From Platynereis dumerilii (taxonomy: Eukaryota; Annelida; Polychaeta; Phyllodocida; Nereididae), in NCBI GenBank assembly GCA_026936325.1, contig JAPTHN010000076.1, positions 1,240,001-1,304,000 of the forward strand: a stretch of DNA of 64,000 bases, in the 5' to 3' direction. The notes beneath the pieces are model-generated. The model did not search any database. It was not told the DNA's origin and was given only the letters and a program-made list of their open reading frames with translations. Of this stretch, positions 22,081 to 34,984 are shown piece after piece. Position numbers and translations under genes: made by a program. Position 1 is the first letter of the stretch, and each line of letters opens with the position of its first letter.

Positions 22081-22247
22081 ATTTAATGTTTGTCAAATGA
22101 CTAATTACTTGTCAAAGATTAGGACGCTGACAGATTTATCAGTAATACAGAGGTTGACTTGTGTATTATCAAGAGCAACACTTCACGGTGTTGACTGTGC
22201 AGCTGGCTCAATGTGCGCTATCACAAAGTATTGGTCTTCACTTTCAG
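22081..22247 (+). pseudogene. Candidate (pseudo)exon C of U3
   Basis: After CTTCTTGCAG and before CAG|GTTTGT, here a good donor. It reads MTNYLSKIRTLTDLSVIQRL and TCVLSRATLHGVDCAAG, then SMCAITKYWSSLS, open past the donor. Same length as the U1 copy (167 bases). Changes against U1 and U2 are scattered through the frame. Confidence 0.38.
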
Positions 22248-23676
22248 GTTTGTTCTTGTACTTTTGGAAATTGCTAGATTATTGTTTTGATTGAATGTTT
22301 TATATTTTGCTGTCTGCCATACAGTACAACCAAATACTTTGTCTGAGCAGACACTTGCTATATACTACCAGAAATTAACCTTCCTTTCGGTTCTGTTTCC
22401 TTAATATGTTCCAAAAAAAAGTATTGCAGTCTTTATCCAATTATTTATGCACATTTTATCCAATACTTTATTACCCTGGACTTTAATCTTGGACTTGAGT
22501 ACAAAAGGACAGAAATCGTGCCATGCAACAAATAGTTGGTATTACCAAAAGCATACAGAAAACTCTTAGAAAATTTTACAGCATTTGACCTTGTAATCTA
22601 TACAGAGACAAAACTATAACTTTGGACGGATAGTCATTGGATGGTTTTTGATTTACTTTCCGAAACAAATTCACGAGTCTTGATATTTCTGGCATCAATT
22701 TCAATTTGACATTGAAAATGAAAACTTCTCACATTTAAAAATGCACACTTTCTAAATGTGACAGAACTTACCGACTACTCAAGAGAACTTGTCGAAACCT
22801 ACCTAGTCTGCTTATTAAAACTGCTAGGCTAAATATGATTTTGAAAGTCTGAATTTTCAAAGAACCAGATACAGTTTTGTAAGATTATTTAGAACTACTT
22901 TGAGATTTGTAAAGTTGAATGAGGCTGCAAGAAGATAATCACCATCAGAGAAACGAATAAACATGCAAGAAACTGCTAATGACAAAGAATAACAACAAAT
23001 TTTAGAGGTCAAAGGTCACATTAACTGGTTTGGCAGCGGATACCTTATGATGACCTGCCCCTATCGGCCCCAGAAGACCTCAACTCTTGCTGCTTTTAAT
23101 CATGGTTATAGACCAACACAATCGGGGCAGACCAAAGTGAAATCAATGCCGAATGGAAGACTAAGACACTCCGTTACATGTGCACTTCCTGATTTCCAAC
23201 ATGGAAAATCCACAGATACTGTCTTTCTTCTGATACACTGCAGTGATAAGTCTATGCTATATATGGTTGACTACAAGGCACTTTAATATCTCCCATGTCG
23301 TCATTGTCAAATTATGTCAACCTGACAAAGTAACAGTTTGTTTTGTCACTGATGTGCAAACAAAAATATTCTGTTGCATTTTCACCTGGAAAATAATTTT
23401 GAGAAAAGATCTCTATTAGATGGAATGAGAAAGAAAATAGAAAGTGCAACAAAGGATGCGAAAAGATCAAAGTTGTCAGCCCTAATCACACTAATTATGT
23501 TTCTGTCTGCAGAACAATATCCCCCTCCCTTAGCCCACACATAAAAGCAAGCAATTGCAAACTTAAATAAAAAAATAATTTTCCCTCCGTTGAAAGTTGC
23601 TGCGCTTTCAGAGTACAATTATTAAGCAGTGTGAATCATTGACCTCAAGGGATTGTTGCATAAACAACCAGTGTTC

Positions 23677-23860
23677 AAGAACAAGTAATATAATGTCCTT
23701 CTGCTACCGAATAATGATTTATGAAATAACATAGTTTCCATTATGATGCTATATCAGAACGTTTTCATAAGAACAAGTAATATAATGTCCTTCTGCTACC
23801 GAATAATGATTTATGAAATAACATAGTTTCCATTATGATGCTATATCAGAACGTTTTCAT
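23677..23860 (+). repeat. Perfect 92-bp tandem duplication
   Basis: 23,677-23,768 and 23,769-23,860 appear identical base for base, each starting AAGAACAAGTAATATAATG and ending ACGTTTTCAT. Other units carry one copy of the equivalent block (for example near 17,130-17,220). A recent duplication or an assembly artefact. Confidence 0.92.
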
Positions 23861-24189
23861 AAGAACTTTTATAATCTTTTAGATATGTACATTTTTAAGG
23901 CAAACTAAAAGATTTGTGGGTAGTTCTACTTGTAGACTTGTGTAGGCCCTTTACATCTTTGACTTGCAATATATATATGAATTGATTATGGATTCTTTAT
24001 ACAGAAAGATGTCCAGACCACTATGACAGTTTGAACTTCAGGCCAGTGTCCTTGACAAAGACTCCTTGTACAGGTCAAATGTGGTGAATATTGCATTGAT
24101 CTCAAAGTCTCCATTCCTATTCATACAATAATGATGAAAAGCAAATAAAAAGGATGAGTAAAATAACTGACACACTATTGTTCATATTC

Positions 24190-24909
24190 ACTGCTCACAC
24201 TTAGAAACCTTCACTTTTTAAAACAGCTCAAAAACTGATTTTTGTTTAAGGTATGATAATGAAATTTTGCATTTATCTGGATGAATATCCCTTCCTAGCG
24301 TCCGGAAAGTTTCACCGAAAAACAATGAGAATCGACTGCATCAGGCCACATCTAGTGAGACTTCTTCAGAAACCAAAATCACAACCAATGCAAATCGAGG
24401 AAGAAACCATTTTTGCATTAAGTCCATTAGTGTCCCATTTTCGCAGTTCATGGATAATAAAAGTTGTTTTCTTGACTCCTTTAAATATTTTTGCTGCACT
24501 TCGTTGCACTTGGGTTGAATTTTATCCCAAGTTGGTGTTTTTCACATTTCGTTTGTCACATCCTTTTCAAAAAAGTTATGTCATAAGCTTGGACAATTAC
24601 CCCCAATGTGACAATTTTTGGCAGTGCTCTCTTGCTGGATTTTTGTTGTTGACAATTTGAAATCATTAACATGTGGATGTGGTGCAAATTCTTCACATCA
24701 CAGCCTCATTCAATTTTTGTGAATCTCAAATTTGAAACAATCTTACAAATTGTGTCTGGCTCTTTCAAAAACGAATGGATTTTCTTCAAACTTTCAAAAT
24801 CCTTGACCAAGCAGTTAATAAGCAGCCTTGGAAGGTTACAAAGAATTATCTTCAGTAGCTTACAAGTACGGTCTCTTTTAAGAAGTGTGCATTTTTAAGT
24901 GTGAGCAGT
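24190..24909. mobile_element. 0.7-kb DNA transposon with CTGCTCACACTT ends, copy 2
   Basis: Ends ACTGCTCACACTTAGAAAC and AAGTGTGAGCAGT. Colinear with copy 1 in U2, with many small differences, and at the same site relative to landmark E. Confidence 0.85.
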
Positions 24910-25975
24910 TTACTTGGAAATCATCAGCATTTTTGTGATGAATTTTTTTTTCGAAGAAATGGCTTGATTTTTTTTTTTAAGTATGAGTATGATCGTCACT
25001 TCCTCTTTAACTCTACTGAAGTTTCATGTTCTTTGAAATCATTCTGATAGATTAGCACACTAGGGGCTTTCCACTTAGAAATCAATGACAAATGGATGTC
25101 CAATACACTTCCTGTTGTCATCAATTGGTGCTCTTATAGTTATTGACTCATCTATCATTATAGTCTGGCTTATTTAGATAAGCAACAACAGAACTCTTAG
25201 TTTATATTGTCTATTTTCAAATTTTGCATGATAAGCCTTATAATAGATACAGTATAATTTATGCCAGAGCCAAAAATTCAAGAATCCTCATGAATTTGTT
25301 GTGAGTTGCTGATTGATGATTCATAATTCAACCAACAGTTTACAGGAGTGTCAATTGTGTTGGTCGAAAATTAAACCTATCATTATCATAGACTTGATAA
25401 ACTGTATTTGATACAATATATTTGATACAATGTAACTACATATTTCTAACTGTCTATTAAAAATGAATTTGTTCCAAAAGCTTCAATGTTATTGAATGTG
25501 GGAGTCATGCAGGCATTTTTGAATCTTTAATAATTTCATGGCTGCCAGACCAATTACTGAGCTGCTCGTTGGTTCTTGGCATTGTAATCTTCTGCTGCCA
25601 TGCCAATTGATTGCGAAGATTCATGAAGATTATGATTTAAAGGTCATCAGAAATGTGATCTCATAGCTGAAAGATTGCTCACAATGACATTTGAATAGTA
25701 AGGGAAAAGAGCATGGTTTCCTTGAGAATCACAATATTGTGTTTAAAAATATTCCAGTGCTCTGTACAACCAACTAAATAATCAACAACCTTAATGAGTA
25801 CATTTTTGAAACATTGAGAAAATTTGGCAATCAGAGCATTCTTAAAAATCACTGAAATTATACATTTTTCATGGAATTGACCTCGAGTAAATAACGCCCT
25901 TCCCTTTACCTTCCTTTTTCTCTCTTCCTCCAAACTGACCCAGTGCAAATATCTTTTAATTTTGTCTGTCAGGTG

Positions 25976-26228
25976 CACTGAAAAAAAGGTTTATGAGAAA
26001 CAGACAAAATGAACGTTAGCTGGTGTCCGTCCAAAATTTTGTGTAAATTCAGACCAAAGGTACGTGTATTTTTGACATTTCATTGTCAATCTTGATCAAA
26101 TTTTTGTGTGATTTGATCAATGAAATGTCAAAAATACACATACATATTGTCTGAATTTACACAAAATTTTGGACGGACAACAGCTAACGTTTGTTCTGTC
26201 TGTTTTACACATGCCATTTTTTTCAGTG
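25976..26228. mobile_element. 253-bp fully palindromic miniature element
   Basis: Starts CACTGAAAAAAAGG and ends CCATTTTTTTCAGTG. The two halves are near-complete inverted copies (CCGTCCAAAATTTTGTGTAA against TTACACAAAATTTTGGACGG; TATTTTTGACATTTCATTG against its complement), meeting near 26,100. The transcript would form a long hairpin. It sits directly before landmark H and replaces the sequence that other units have there (ATGTTTGTCTGGTGACATT). Confidence 0.9.
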
Positions 26229-26388
26229 TGAAAGTGACAGATGAGCTAGAATACTTACTACATGTAGATGGCAATGAATCAGAACACATCTGTCTGCCAA
26301 TATTCTACATTGGTACTTTACAACCACCGAGAGAATTTGCTCCAGACAGTTCATTCAAAATTGTAGATTTTCAGAGAGATGAGTAAGA
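26225..26388 (+). pseudogene. Candidate (pseudo)exon H of U3
   Basis: After TTTTTTTCAG, supplied by the end of the palindromic element, one frame reads VKVTDELEYLLHVDGNESEH and ICLPIFYIGTLQPPREFAPD, then SSFKIVDFQRDE, ending at GATGA|GTAAGAAG, a near-consensus donor. Copies in U4 (32,633-32,795), U5 (43,430-43,610) and U6 (50,735-50,885) keep TTGACAGATGAGCT and the end but are shifted or stopped. The frame has no hallmark I can tie to a family. It could be a captured exon boundary or a chance open stretch. Confidence 0.3.
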
Positions 26389-28206
26389 AGTGTCTCATCA
26401 AATCAGCAGGCAGTACGCCTTTCGGTTTTAAAGTTTGACAGTTTTTTGTGTGAAAATACTTTTTGTATCGCTGGAGCTGCCAAGTATGATAGGATATTCA
26501 AAATGAATGAATTGGAGGAATTTGTTTGAAAAATTAAAATTGTCTGAAAATGACTGTTGCGGTAGAAGAATTACAAGTGCTACAGAAATGCATTGGAATA
26601 TTCCTTTGAGGTCACATCCCTATTCTTGCTATATTATTCTATATGACTCATAATTATGTAGTTAGTATGGTCATGTCCACTACTTGCAATACTATCAGGT
26701 CAAGTAACTGAATAAGTGATCGAGATAAATTATATTATACTGTAATTTCACGTAATAATTCAATAATTAGAAAACTTACTTTTTGACTTCCAACTAAAGA
26801 GCATAACTTAAAAAACATTTCCTGTACTTGTCAAGTAGACTATTATTTGAATCAATGACAAAGTTTTAAAAAAACTATTGACACAAGGCAAAAAATATCA
26901 GGCAAATGAATTCACAGGAAGAGGCAGACAGGGACCAGCACCTGTAAAGCCATTTGCCTTTCTTGTGGACAGATGCCACTTTGAAGTATACGTGTCAGGT
27001 TTCATAGGCAATATTTGACTTGTACAATGCCTTCGCAGTTGGTTCAAAGCTACCACGTAGTGGCCATGAATATCACATCCTATAGCAAATACATTCTAGC
27101 ATGACCCTCCACAAACGGTCTGTCTCCATAACCATTATGAACTAATAGTATTCTGTTTTGTCCTTTCAAATAAGACAGCATTGAATAGAAATATTATGTT
27201 ATGAATTTTTACCAATTTTTTCAAAGTTTGAAAGAATCGTCTTTAAGACACTTTTATAAGACCTATGTACGGCTGTATAAGATAATTAAAGGCACTTGTC
27301 AGATGTAAAAAAATCATACCAATCCAAAAATGTGTCATAAAAAGAAAAAGGATATAAAAAAATATTTTGACACATAGCCATTAACTTTACATAATGAGGC
27401 TGAGTTTTTTCGATTATTTTAGCTGATTAAAAGTGATTTACTATTAAGATTAAGCTGCAAGGCAAGGGCATAGAGGTGTGTCTGTAAGAAATGAAGGGTG
27501 TGAAAAGGCAGGTAATGCCACAGGCATCTTTAAGAGGGCAAGGGATTTTGGAAATATTTTTCGGCTGTGCTATATACTCCATAACTCTGAGAAGACTGTG
27601 GAAGGTTATATTCACCCTATGCTGATTAGTGTTACACTGTATGTGACATATTAGCATTTTTGGCCAATGAAGGAAGTGCAAATATAAGGAAACTACACCT
27701 ACGAGGTGACATTTGACCTGGCCATTTGAAGTTTCCACTTTCCAATTATTGGAAGTTATTACCAGTCTGCTAAGAATATGCAGTCAACATAGTCCTGACA
27801 GAGAGACATGCTAATGACAAAAAAAGAAATATATTGGACTTTAGAAAATAGTGCAATGCAGTGTTGCCAGTAATGTATCAACCAACTAAGTTTGAAAGTA
27901 TTAGTGATAATTTTTACTTTATGTGGAAAGCCGTAAGATGTCGAAAACATTACATTTTTACGATTGTTCAATTGATATTTTTCTTAGGAGTCCGTAAAGC
28001 AGTATTTGCCAGATAAAGCAACCTTTTGTGTTAACTCCAATACATGTAGCATAATCCAACCATAATACATGTGGGATGTCATCGTTTACAGAGAAGGTAA
28101 TACATTTCCAAGGCAAACTTTTTGATTTTCTGAGTACGTTGAGTTTCCAAACTCATCAATTATTTAAAGAAGGCTTGACCTGTCTTACTCAATGTTTTCT
28201 CCACCG

Positions 28207-28413
28207 CAATGTGAATTTGAAATTTTGAGTTAGCTGAAACGATTGAGTGAGATGGTTGCACAATTTGTTTGAGCCATGATAGCTTGTTGTTTTGAGTTAT
28301 GATAATCTTTATGCTGTTATAACTTACAAACAACAAGCTATCTTGGCTCAAAGGAATTGTGCAACCATCTCACTCAATCAATTAAGCTAACTCAAAATTC
28401 AAATTTTACATTG
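28207..28413. mobile_element. 207-bp palindromic element
   Basis: Starts CAATGTGAATTTGAAATTTT and ends AATTCAAATTTTACATTG. Arms pair through GATTGAGTGAGATGGTTGCA and GATAGCTTGTTGTTT. U4 (34,835-34,850) lacks it, reading CCCCACTGAGGAAGCTT. Same family as 19,496-20,469 by its ends and inner block. Confidence 0.88.
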
Positions 28414-28841
28414 TGATGAAGCTTAAATCTCAGATATTTCATTGAAAACATCATTTCAACATTTACTGCTCCAGTCTAATTTCAATTAGGAAATCTGATT
28501 TTGTGTGATTTTCAAAGCAACAATTTAAACAATGGTCACACTCTAAAGACAGGCTGGTCAAAATGACAACTCCAGAGTAGTGGTTCCAGGTGCCTAAATT
28601 GTATAAACTGACTTGTAATTCCTTGAGTCAAAGTTGCGAAAGTGTTGTCAATGTTACAAATATTGGTGATCCAGCTTTTCTGCATCACTCATCTCAGAAA
28701 AAAAGTCTAGGAAGAAATTTTTTTTTTGGGGAGGAGGTCACAATATTTTTGATAATAAAAAAAAATGCTATTTTCAGCTTAAAATCCTATTATTAATTAA
28801 TGGGCCCCTCCATTTTTCCAAGCCAAAGTATAAGTTGCCCC

Positions 28842-29070
28842 AGAGGCGTATCGGAGGGGGGGGGGAGGGGGGGCGATCGCCCCCCAAAAGTTTGGGAAAC
28901 AGTAAGATCCGGGCAAAAAGGTTAAAAATGCGGCCAAATGATAAATAATCACTATTGAAAATCAACGATTTCCAGGCAATTTCATTTGAAATGGTATTAA
29001 ATCTAAATCTTCAAATTCGGGCAAAAGTCGCTCGCCCCCCCCCCAAAATTGCGCGCACCGTACGCCTATG
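28842..29070. mobile_element. Short TIR element rich in G/C tracts, copy 1
   Basis: Starts AGAGGCGTATCGGAGGGGGG and ends GCACCGTACGCCTATG, with GCGATCGCCCC and CGCTCGCCCC in inverse positions inside. A related copy at 39,972-40,200 shares the GTCGATCGCTCACC and AAACTTTTGGGG blocks. Non-coding; the minus frame over it is low-complexity. Confidence 0.65.
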
Positions 29071-29499
29071 AGTTACCCATCCACAAAAACTTGCTAGAAC
29101 CTTTTCTCAACCACTTGAAGGTTTTAGGCCAGGGTTTATGTTCAAACATTTTATTTCATATTTTACCTTCCGCCACCGCCACCCACATTTAACGGGTATC
29201 ATGCGAGGGATGACTTTTAACAGTAGAAATATGAAGCAGATAACTACCACTTTGCGATGCTTATTGAAGATGCCAAAAATGGCAAGGTTTCCACTAAAAC
29301 CCCATAACACAGGGATTACAATAAAAAAATTCTGTAAGATGCATCCAGAATGATGTAGTGCTACTTCTCTAATATTATTACGTACCTTATTCATTATACA
29401 TCACTAGAATGTTTGATACACTGAGGTTTTTCTGATGCAGTACTCAAGATTATCGACCATTGCCATTTGCCAATATCACACATCAGCTTATTGTGAATT
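29071..29499. other. No supported feature
   Basis: Sequence between the TIR element and U4. Overlapping frames on both strands (29,107-29,394) have no motifs and no matching copy in other units that I could see. Confidence 0.4.
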
Positions 29500-32400
29500 T
29501 CTATAAAAATGTAGAGACCTTAGCTGTGAATGTAGGACATAATTTCAAGTACAGTGGTCATAGGTGTAGGATTAGATAAAAGCAACCTAAATGGTTTGTC
29601 CAAATACTGTTCTTGAAGTTAATCTTACCCTTTACTGTAAGGCGGAACGATGTACAAGGAGGTCTCATTTAGACACAATCCCATCAAACAGTCGATAATT
29701 GCTTGTTCTCCACTCCTCCCAAATGGACAGGATGGTTTTCATACATGCATTAAAAGAAGATGGCCACCACACTGGCCACTGAAGAGACAAGAAACTACTA
29801 ATGACAAAGGCTAACAACCAAGTCTCAAAGGTCTAAGGTCACATTAGCTGGTTAGAATGCGGAGACCTCGAGATGACCTGCCTCTATTGGCCCTAGGGGA
29901 CCTCAACTTTTGCTGCTTGGGACAATATTAAAACGCTATAGCTTTTCTTTACACTTTCTGTAAGATGTTGTATTGCATATGTTTTTGCTGACATACCTAC
30001 TCTAGGGTACAGAGGACTCAGAATCTCTCCAGCGTGTGGTGGTTCATCTAAAAATACCACCATACCTATTTGGTCTTATTATAAAACATCACTATATCAT
30101 AGGGATCATTGTGTGTGCTCTCCTTTTTGCTCCAAGGAGCATATAGTAACTTGTGTTTTATGCCTCTGCAGCACCTTAGTGGGCTATATCAAGAGCATAT
30201 TGTAACTATTGTCTTGCTGTATGTAATGTGATAAATCATATAGCTTAGCCCTTTCACATCAATTGAATCCTGGACTTGCATTACATTTTGAATTTGATTT
30301 GATTGACTTTTGACCTGCATAAGATAAAATAATTGGAAGATAGTAACATTAGAAACATGATGCTATACTTGTGAATAATTATGACTATTCTTATAGCTGC
30401 AATTTCATCACATTTCCTGGAGCCAGTGTCTCTGACCTTTACAACCTAAAAAGAAGCCAACCAAACATGGCAACTGAATAGATTACCACAAATTGTAGTT
30501 CCCTAAGGGGTGATACCGACATGTTTGTTAATCTTACATTAGTGCACAACCTTTCTCTCTTGAACTTTGACATTACCTTCACCTTGTTTTTAATTTAAAG
30601 TAGATGACACAAACATTGCTAAACAAATCCAACGTCGCTCCCTTTTTGTATTGTTTTCATTTACCCAAACTTTGGTCAGGTTAATGGCGAAGCCGCGAAA
30701 GTTATAGAAATTGCCCATGGAATACCCCCTTGAACTTTGACTATAAATGTACTCAGTCGTCATACTTCCCTCCCCCCTTGACCCCTCCGGAAATCAATGA
30801 TATATGGCAATTCTTATTTTATATTCCAATATGTATTTGGTGGAATGAGACAGAAAATAGAGTGCTTCTTTCAAAGGATGCACAAAGATCAAAGTTGTCT
30901 CTCCTAATCAAATTAATAATGTCTCTGTCTGTAGAACAATACCCACCACGGTTAGCCCAAACATGAAAGAAAGCAATGCAAATTAGAAAAAAGGAAGAAA
31001 GAAGATATCCTTATTAAAGATGGTTTGCTCCATTTCCTTCTGTTGAAAGTTGCTACGCTTTTAAAGTACAATCATTAAGCAGCCCGTGTCATTGACCTCT
31101 AGGAATTGCTGCACAAACAACCAATATTCAAGAACAAACAAGATTGTTATGTGCAGAATAATTATTCTATGAAATAACACAATTTCCATTCTGATGTTGT
31201 CTCAGCACATCTTCACAAGAATTTTTATAATTTCTTAGCCTTATACATTTTTGAGGCAAGCCAACACTCTTTCGATCTCTGGTTCTACATGTATAATATT
31301 GTGCAGACCTGTATAGGGCTTTTACATCTTTGACGTGCAATACATTAATTGATTATGGCTTCTTTATTCAGAAAGATGTCCAGACCACTATGACAATTTG
31401 AACCTCAGGTCAGTGATCTTGCAGGGGTCAAATGTGGTGAATACTCCATTGATGCCAAAGCCACCATTCCTATTCATATGATAATGATGAAAAACAAATA
31501 AAAACCATGACTAAAATAATTGATACACTCTTCTTCATATATATGGAATACATCAGCATTTCTGTCAGAGTGAAAATGACTATTGTAACAAGTGTCTGCC
31601 TTGGCTTGAGATGAGGTGTAGGAATGAAGTAAATCCTTTTGAGAAACCATGACTTTGTTACAACCAAATAATACATTTAAATGGTTCACATTTTACTGAT
31701 CTATTTTTTTTAAATGAAAAGGCTTTGATGACACCTTTTTCAACCATCTTCATCCCTTCCTGTATTAGTCAATTTACTAGTCATCAATTTCATGCTCTTA
31801 GAAATCATTCTTGTAGACTTACACACAAGGAGAATTCCATTTCGAAATCAATGACAAATGGATGTCTGATGCACTTCCTGATATCCTCAATGGGTACTCC
31901 TAGTTACTAACTCATCTATTGTTATAGTCTGGCTTATTTAGATAAGCAACAGAACTCGAAGTCTATATTGTCATTTTTTTAATTCAGGCCACATTTTGTG
32001 ACATTAGCCACAGATATATCAGATCAAAAATTCTGGAATCTTTCTGATTTGCTGAATGGTAATTCGTAACTTAACCAACATATATAAGAGTGTCCACTCT
32101 GTTTGCTTAAAGCGAAATATTCTAAACTGTCCTACAAAAACTAGTTTTTCCTGAAAGGTTCAATGATCTTGAATGTGGAAGTGACGCCGTCATTTTTGAA
32201 AATTTAACAATTTCATGGCTGCCTGACCAATTACTGAGCTGCTCAGTTGGTTATTTAGTCTTCTGCTGCCTTGCCAATTTAATACAAAGATTTGTGAAGA
32301 TTATGATTTAAAGGTCATCTGAAAAGTGGTCTTAAGACCTGACAGATTATTCACAATGACATTTAATAAATAATTAAAGGGAAAATAGCATGATTTTTCT

Positions 32401-34984
32401 TCTGCTTACAAATTGCGATATTGTATATAAAAACATCTCAGTTCTCTGTACTGTGAATGGAACAAAAAAATCAACATCATTAATGCAATGCCAGTTTTAA
32501 TCTTTCATATATTTAGAAAACTTAGCAATTAAAAATCACTGAAATGTTAAACAATGTCCTTCCCTCCCCCTCTATTTCCTCTCTTCCGCCAAACAGACCT
32601 CATACAAATATCTTTCAGTTTACGTTTGTCTTTTGACATTGACAGATGAGCTTGATTCGACACCTGACATCTGGCAATGAATCTGAACACATCAGCACAA
32701 TTCTGTCTATTATAGTTTGATACTTGTTCAACTACCCAGAGAATTTACCTCAGACATTTCATTCCAAGTTTGTAGATTTTCAGAGAGATGAGTAAGAAGT
32801 GTCTCATCAAATCAGCAGGCAGTACGCCTCTTTCTTTTAAAGTTTGACAGTAATTTGTGTGAAAATACTTTTTGTGTCACCGGAGCTGCCAAGTATGATA
32901 GGAAATTCAAAGTGCAACGGAAATGCACAGGAATGTTCCTTGTGAGGTCACATCCCTATCCTTGCTATATTATTCTGTATGACTCATAATTATGTAGTAA
33001 GTAAAGTTATATCCTCTACTTGCAATGCTATTATGTCAAGTCACTGAATGAGTCATACCATTCATCGCTAAGGCAAATTGACAGTTAACTTCAATGCAAT
33101 GGGATATGGTCTATTGTGATGTCATTGATCTTCAAGAACACTATACTATAAGTAAACATAATAATTTGATAGTCAGATTAACTTTCTTATTGACTTCCCG
33201 CTGAAGAGAATTTATATTTCATAAGACATTTTCTTTTCCCGTATTTCTAAACAAGTATTTCTTGAATCAATGAAGAAGAATAAAAGATATTTATTAACTC
33301 TAGGTGAAATATATCAGGTAAATATAGTCACAGGAAGAGAAATTTGTAAGAAAAAAACGGTATAATTCAGAAACAGACTGCGACAATAGAATAATTACAA
33401 GTGCTACAGTGAGGTCACATGAGTGCTCGTTATAATTCAATTGTAAATCAAACTTACTTATACTTCCTGCTGAAGTGGATGATATAATTGATAAGACATT
33501 TCCTTGACCTGTATGTTTTAATAAATATTCTTTGAATCAATGAAGGAGCATAAATAGCATCCATTAACACTAGGCTAAGATAAATCAAGCAAACATTAAT
33601 TATTTTCGCAAGGAGAGGCAGACGGGGGCCATTACATGTAAAACCATATGCCTTTCTTGTGGACAGATGTCAATTTGAAGTAGGTGTCAGTTTTCATGTC
33701 CAATATTTGACATGGACAATGCCTTCGCAGTTGGTTCAAAGCACCTGGTGGCCATGAGAATAACATCCTATGGGATCCTGCACAAACTGTCTGCCTCCAT
33801 AACCATAATGCACCAATGGCATTCTGTTTTGTCCTTTCAAATAAGACATCATTGAATAGAAATATTATGTTATGAATTTTTACCAATGTATGTTATGAAA
33901 GAATCGTCTTTAAGACACTTTTATAAGACCTATGTACGGCTGTATGAGATAATTAAAGGCACTTGTCAGATATAAAAAGAATTATGCCAATCCAAAAACA
34001 TGACAGTCATTTTCTGTAAATAAAAAGAAAAATTATATTTAAAAAAAAAAAATTATTTTGTGAGATGGCCAGTAGCCTTAAATAATAAGGTGAAAATTAT
34101 TTAAGCTAATTCAAAGTGATTTACTTTCAGATTAAGCTGCAACGCAAGGGCATCCATGAAGGTGTGTCTGTAAGAAATGAAGGGTGAAAAAAGGCAGGCA
34201 ATGAGGGCAAGAAATTTTGGAAATATTTTTCGGATGAACTATATTATTCCATTACTCTGAGAAGACTGTGGAAGGTTACATTCATCCTATGAATTCATAG
34301 TACTGTGTTACACTGCATGTGACATATTAGCAGTTTTGGCCAATGAAGGAAGTGAAAATAGGAAGCTGCACCTTCGAGATGACACCTCACCTGACCATTT
34401 GACTGTTGCAATTATGTGAAGTTATTACCAGTCTGTCAGGAATATGCAGTTAACATAGTCCAGACAGTCAGATGAATTGGATATTTGAAAATAGTTCAAT
34501 GCAGTGATGATAGTTATATATCAACCAACTAATTCGTGCAGCATTTAATGCAAACTTTTCGATATCTTGAAAGCTGTAAGATTTCGAAAAACATTACCTT
34601 TTTACTACATTTCAAATTGCATTCTCCTTGAGAGGCTATAAAGCAGTCTTTACCAGATAACGTTACCTAATTTGTTAACCCTAATAGTATAACCCACCCA
34701 TAATACATGTAAGATGCCATTGTTATAAAAGGTAATAACTTCCAAGGCAAACCTTTTGTTTTTCTGACTATGTTAGGTTTCTGAACTCATCAATTATTAA
34801 AAGAAGGCTTGACCTGTCTCACTCAATATTTTCCCCACTGAGGAAGCTTGAATATCTGGAACAATGCTCTAATCCCAGGGTTTGATTGTGTGCAACAGTG
34901 CTCCATCATGATTGATCAACACATTTTCTATATTGAAAGTACACACACTGGTCAACTGGTTGAAAAGTTGAATAACCCTACTAA

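Larger units (their letters stand above)
21420..29400 (+). repeat. Tandem unit U3
   Basis: Begins at the 3' tail of an A module (GGACAAATATCAAAAA..., 21,430), so its N, O and most of A are missing. Then B (21,535-21,750), C (22,081-22,247), F (22,724-22,930), A' (22,930-23,110), D (23,505-23,540), E (about 24,005), the 0.7-kb element, G (25,510-25,560), palindromic element plus H (25,976-26,385), J (26,910-27,090), L (27,770-27,810), K (28,110-28,180), and a palindromic and a short TIR element. It shares two insertions with U2 and is its closest relative. Confidence 0.8.

Noticed and set aside
24253-24660. 135-codon plus frame as a gene
   Set aside because: It lies wholly inside the non-autonomous 0.7-kb element; the copy in U2 does not keep the frame.
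28774-28965. 63-codon minus frame with a Pro run
   Set aside because: The Pro run is the G tract of the short TIR element at 28,842-29,070.
29107-29394. Overlapping frames on both strands (71 and 95 codons)
   Set aside because: No motif, no splice-like context, and no counterpart in other units; opposite-strand overlap suggests chance.
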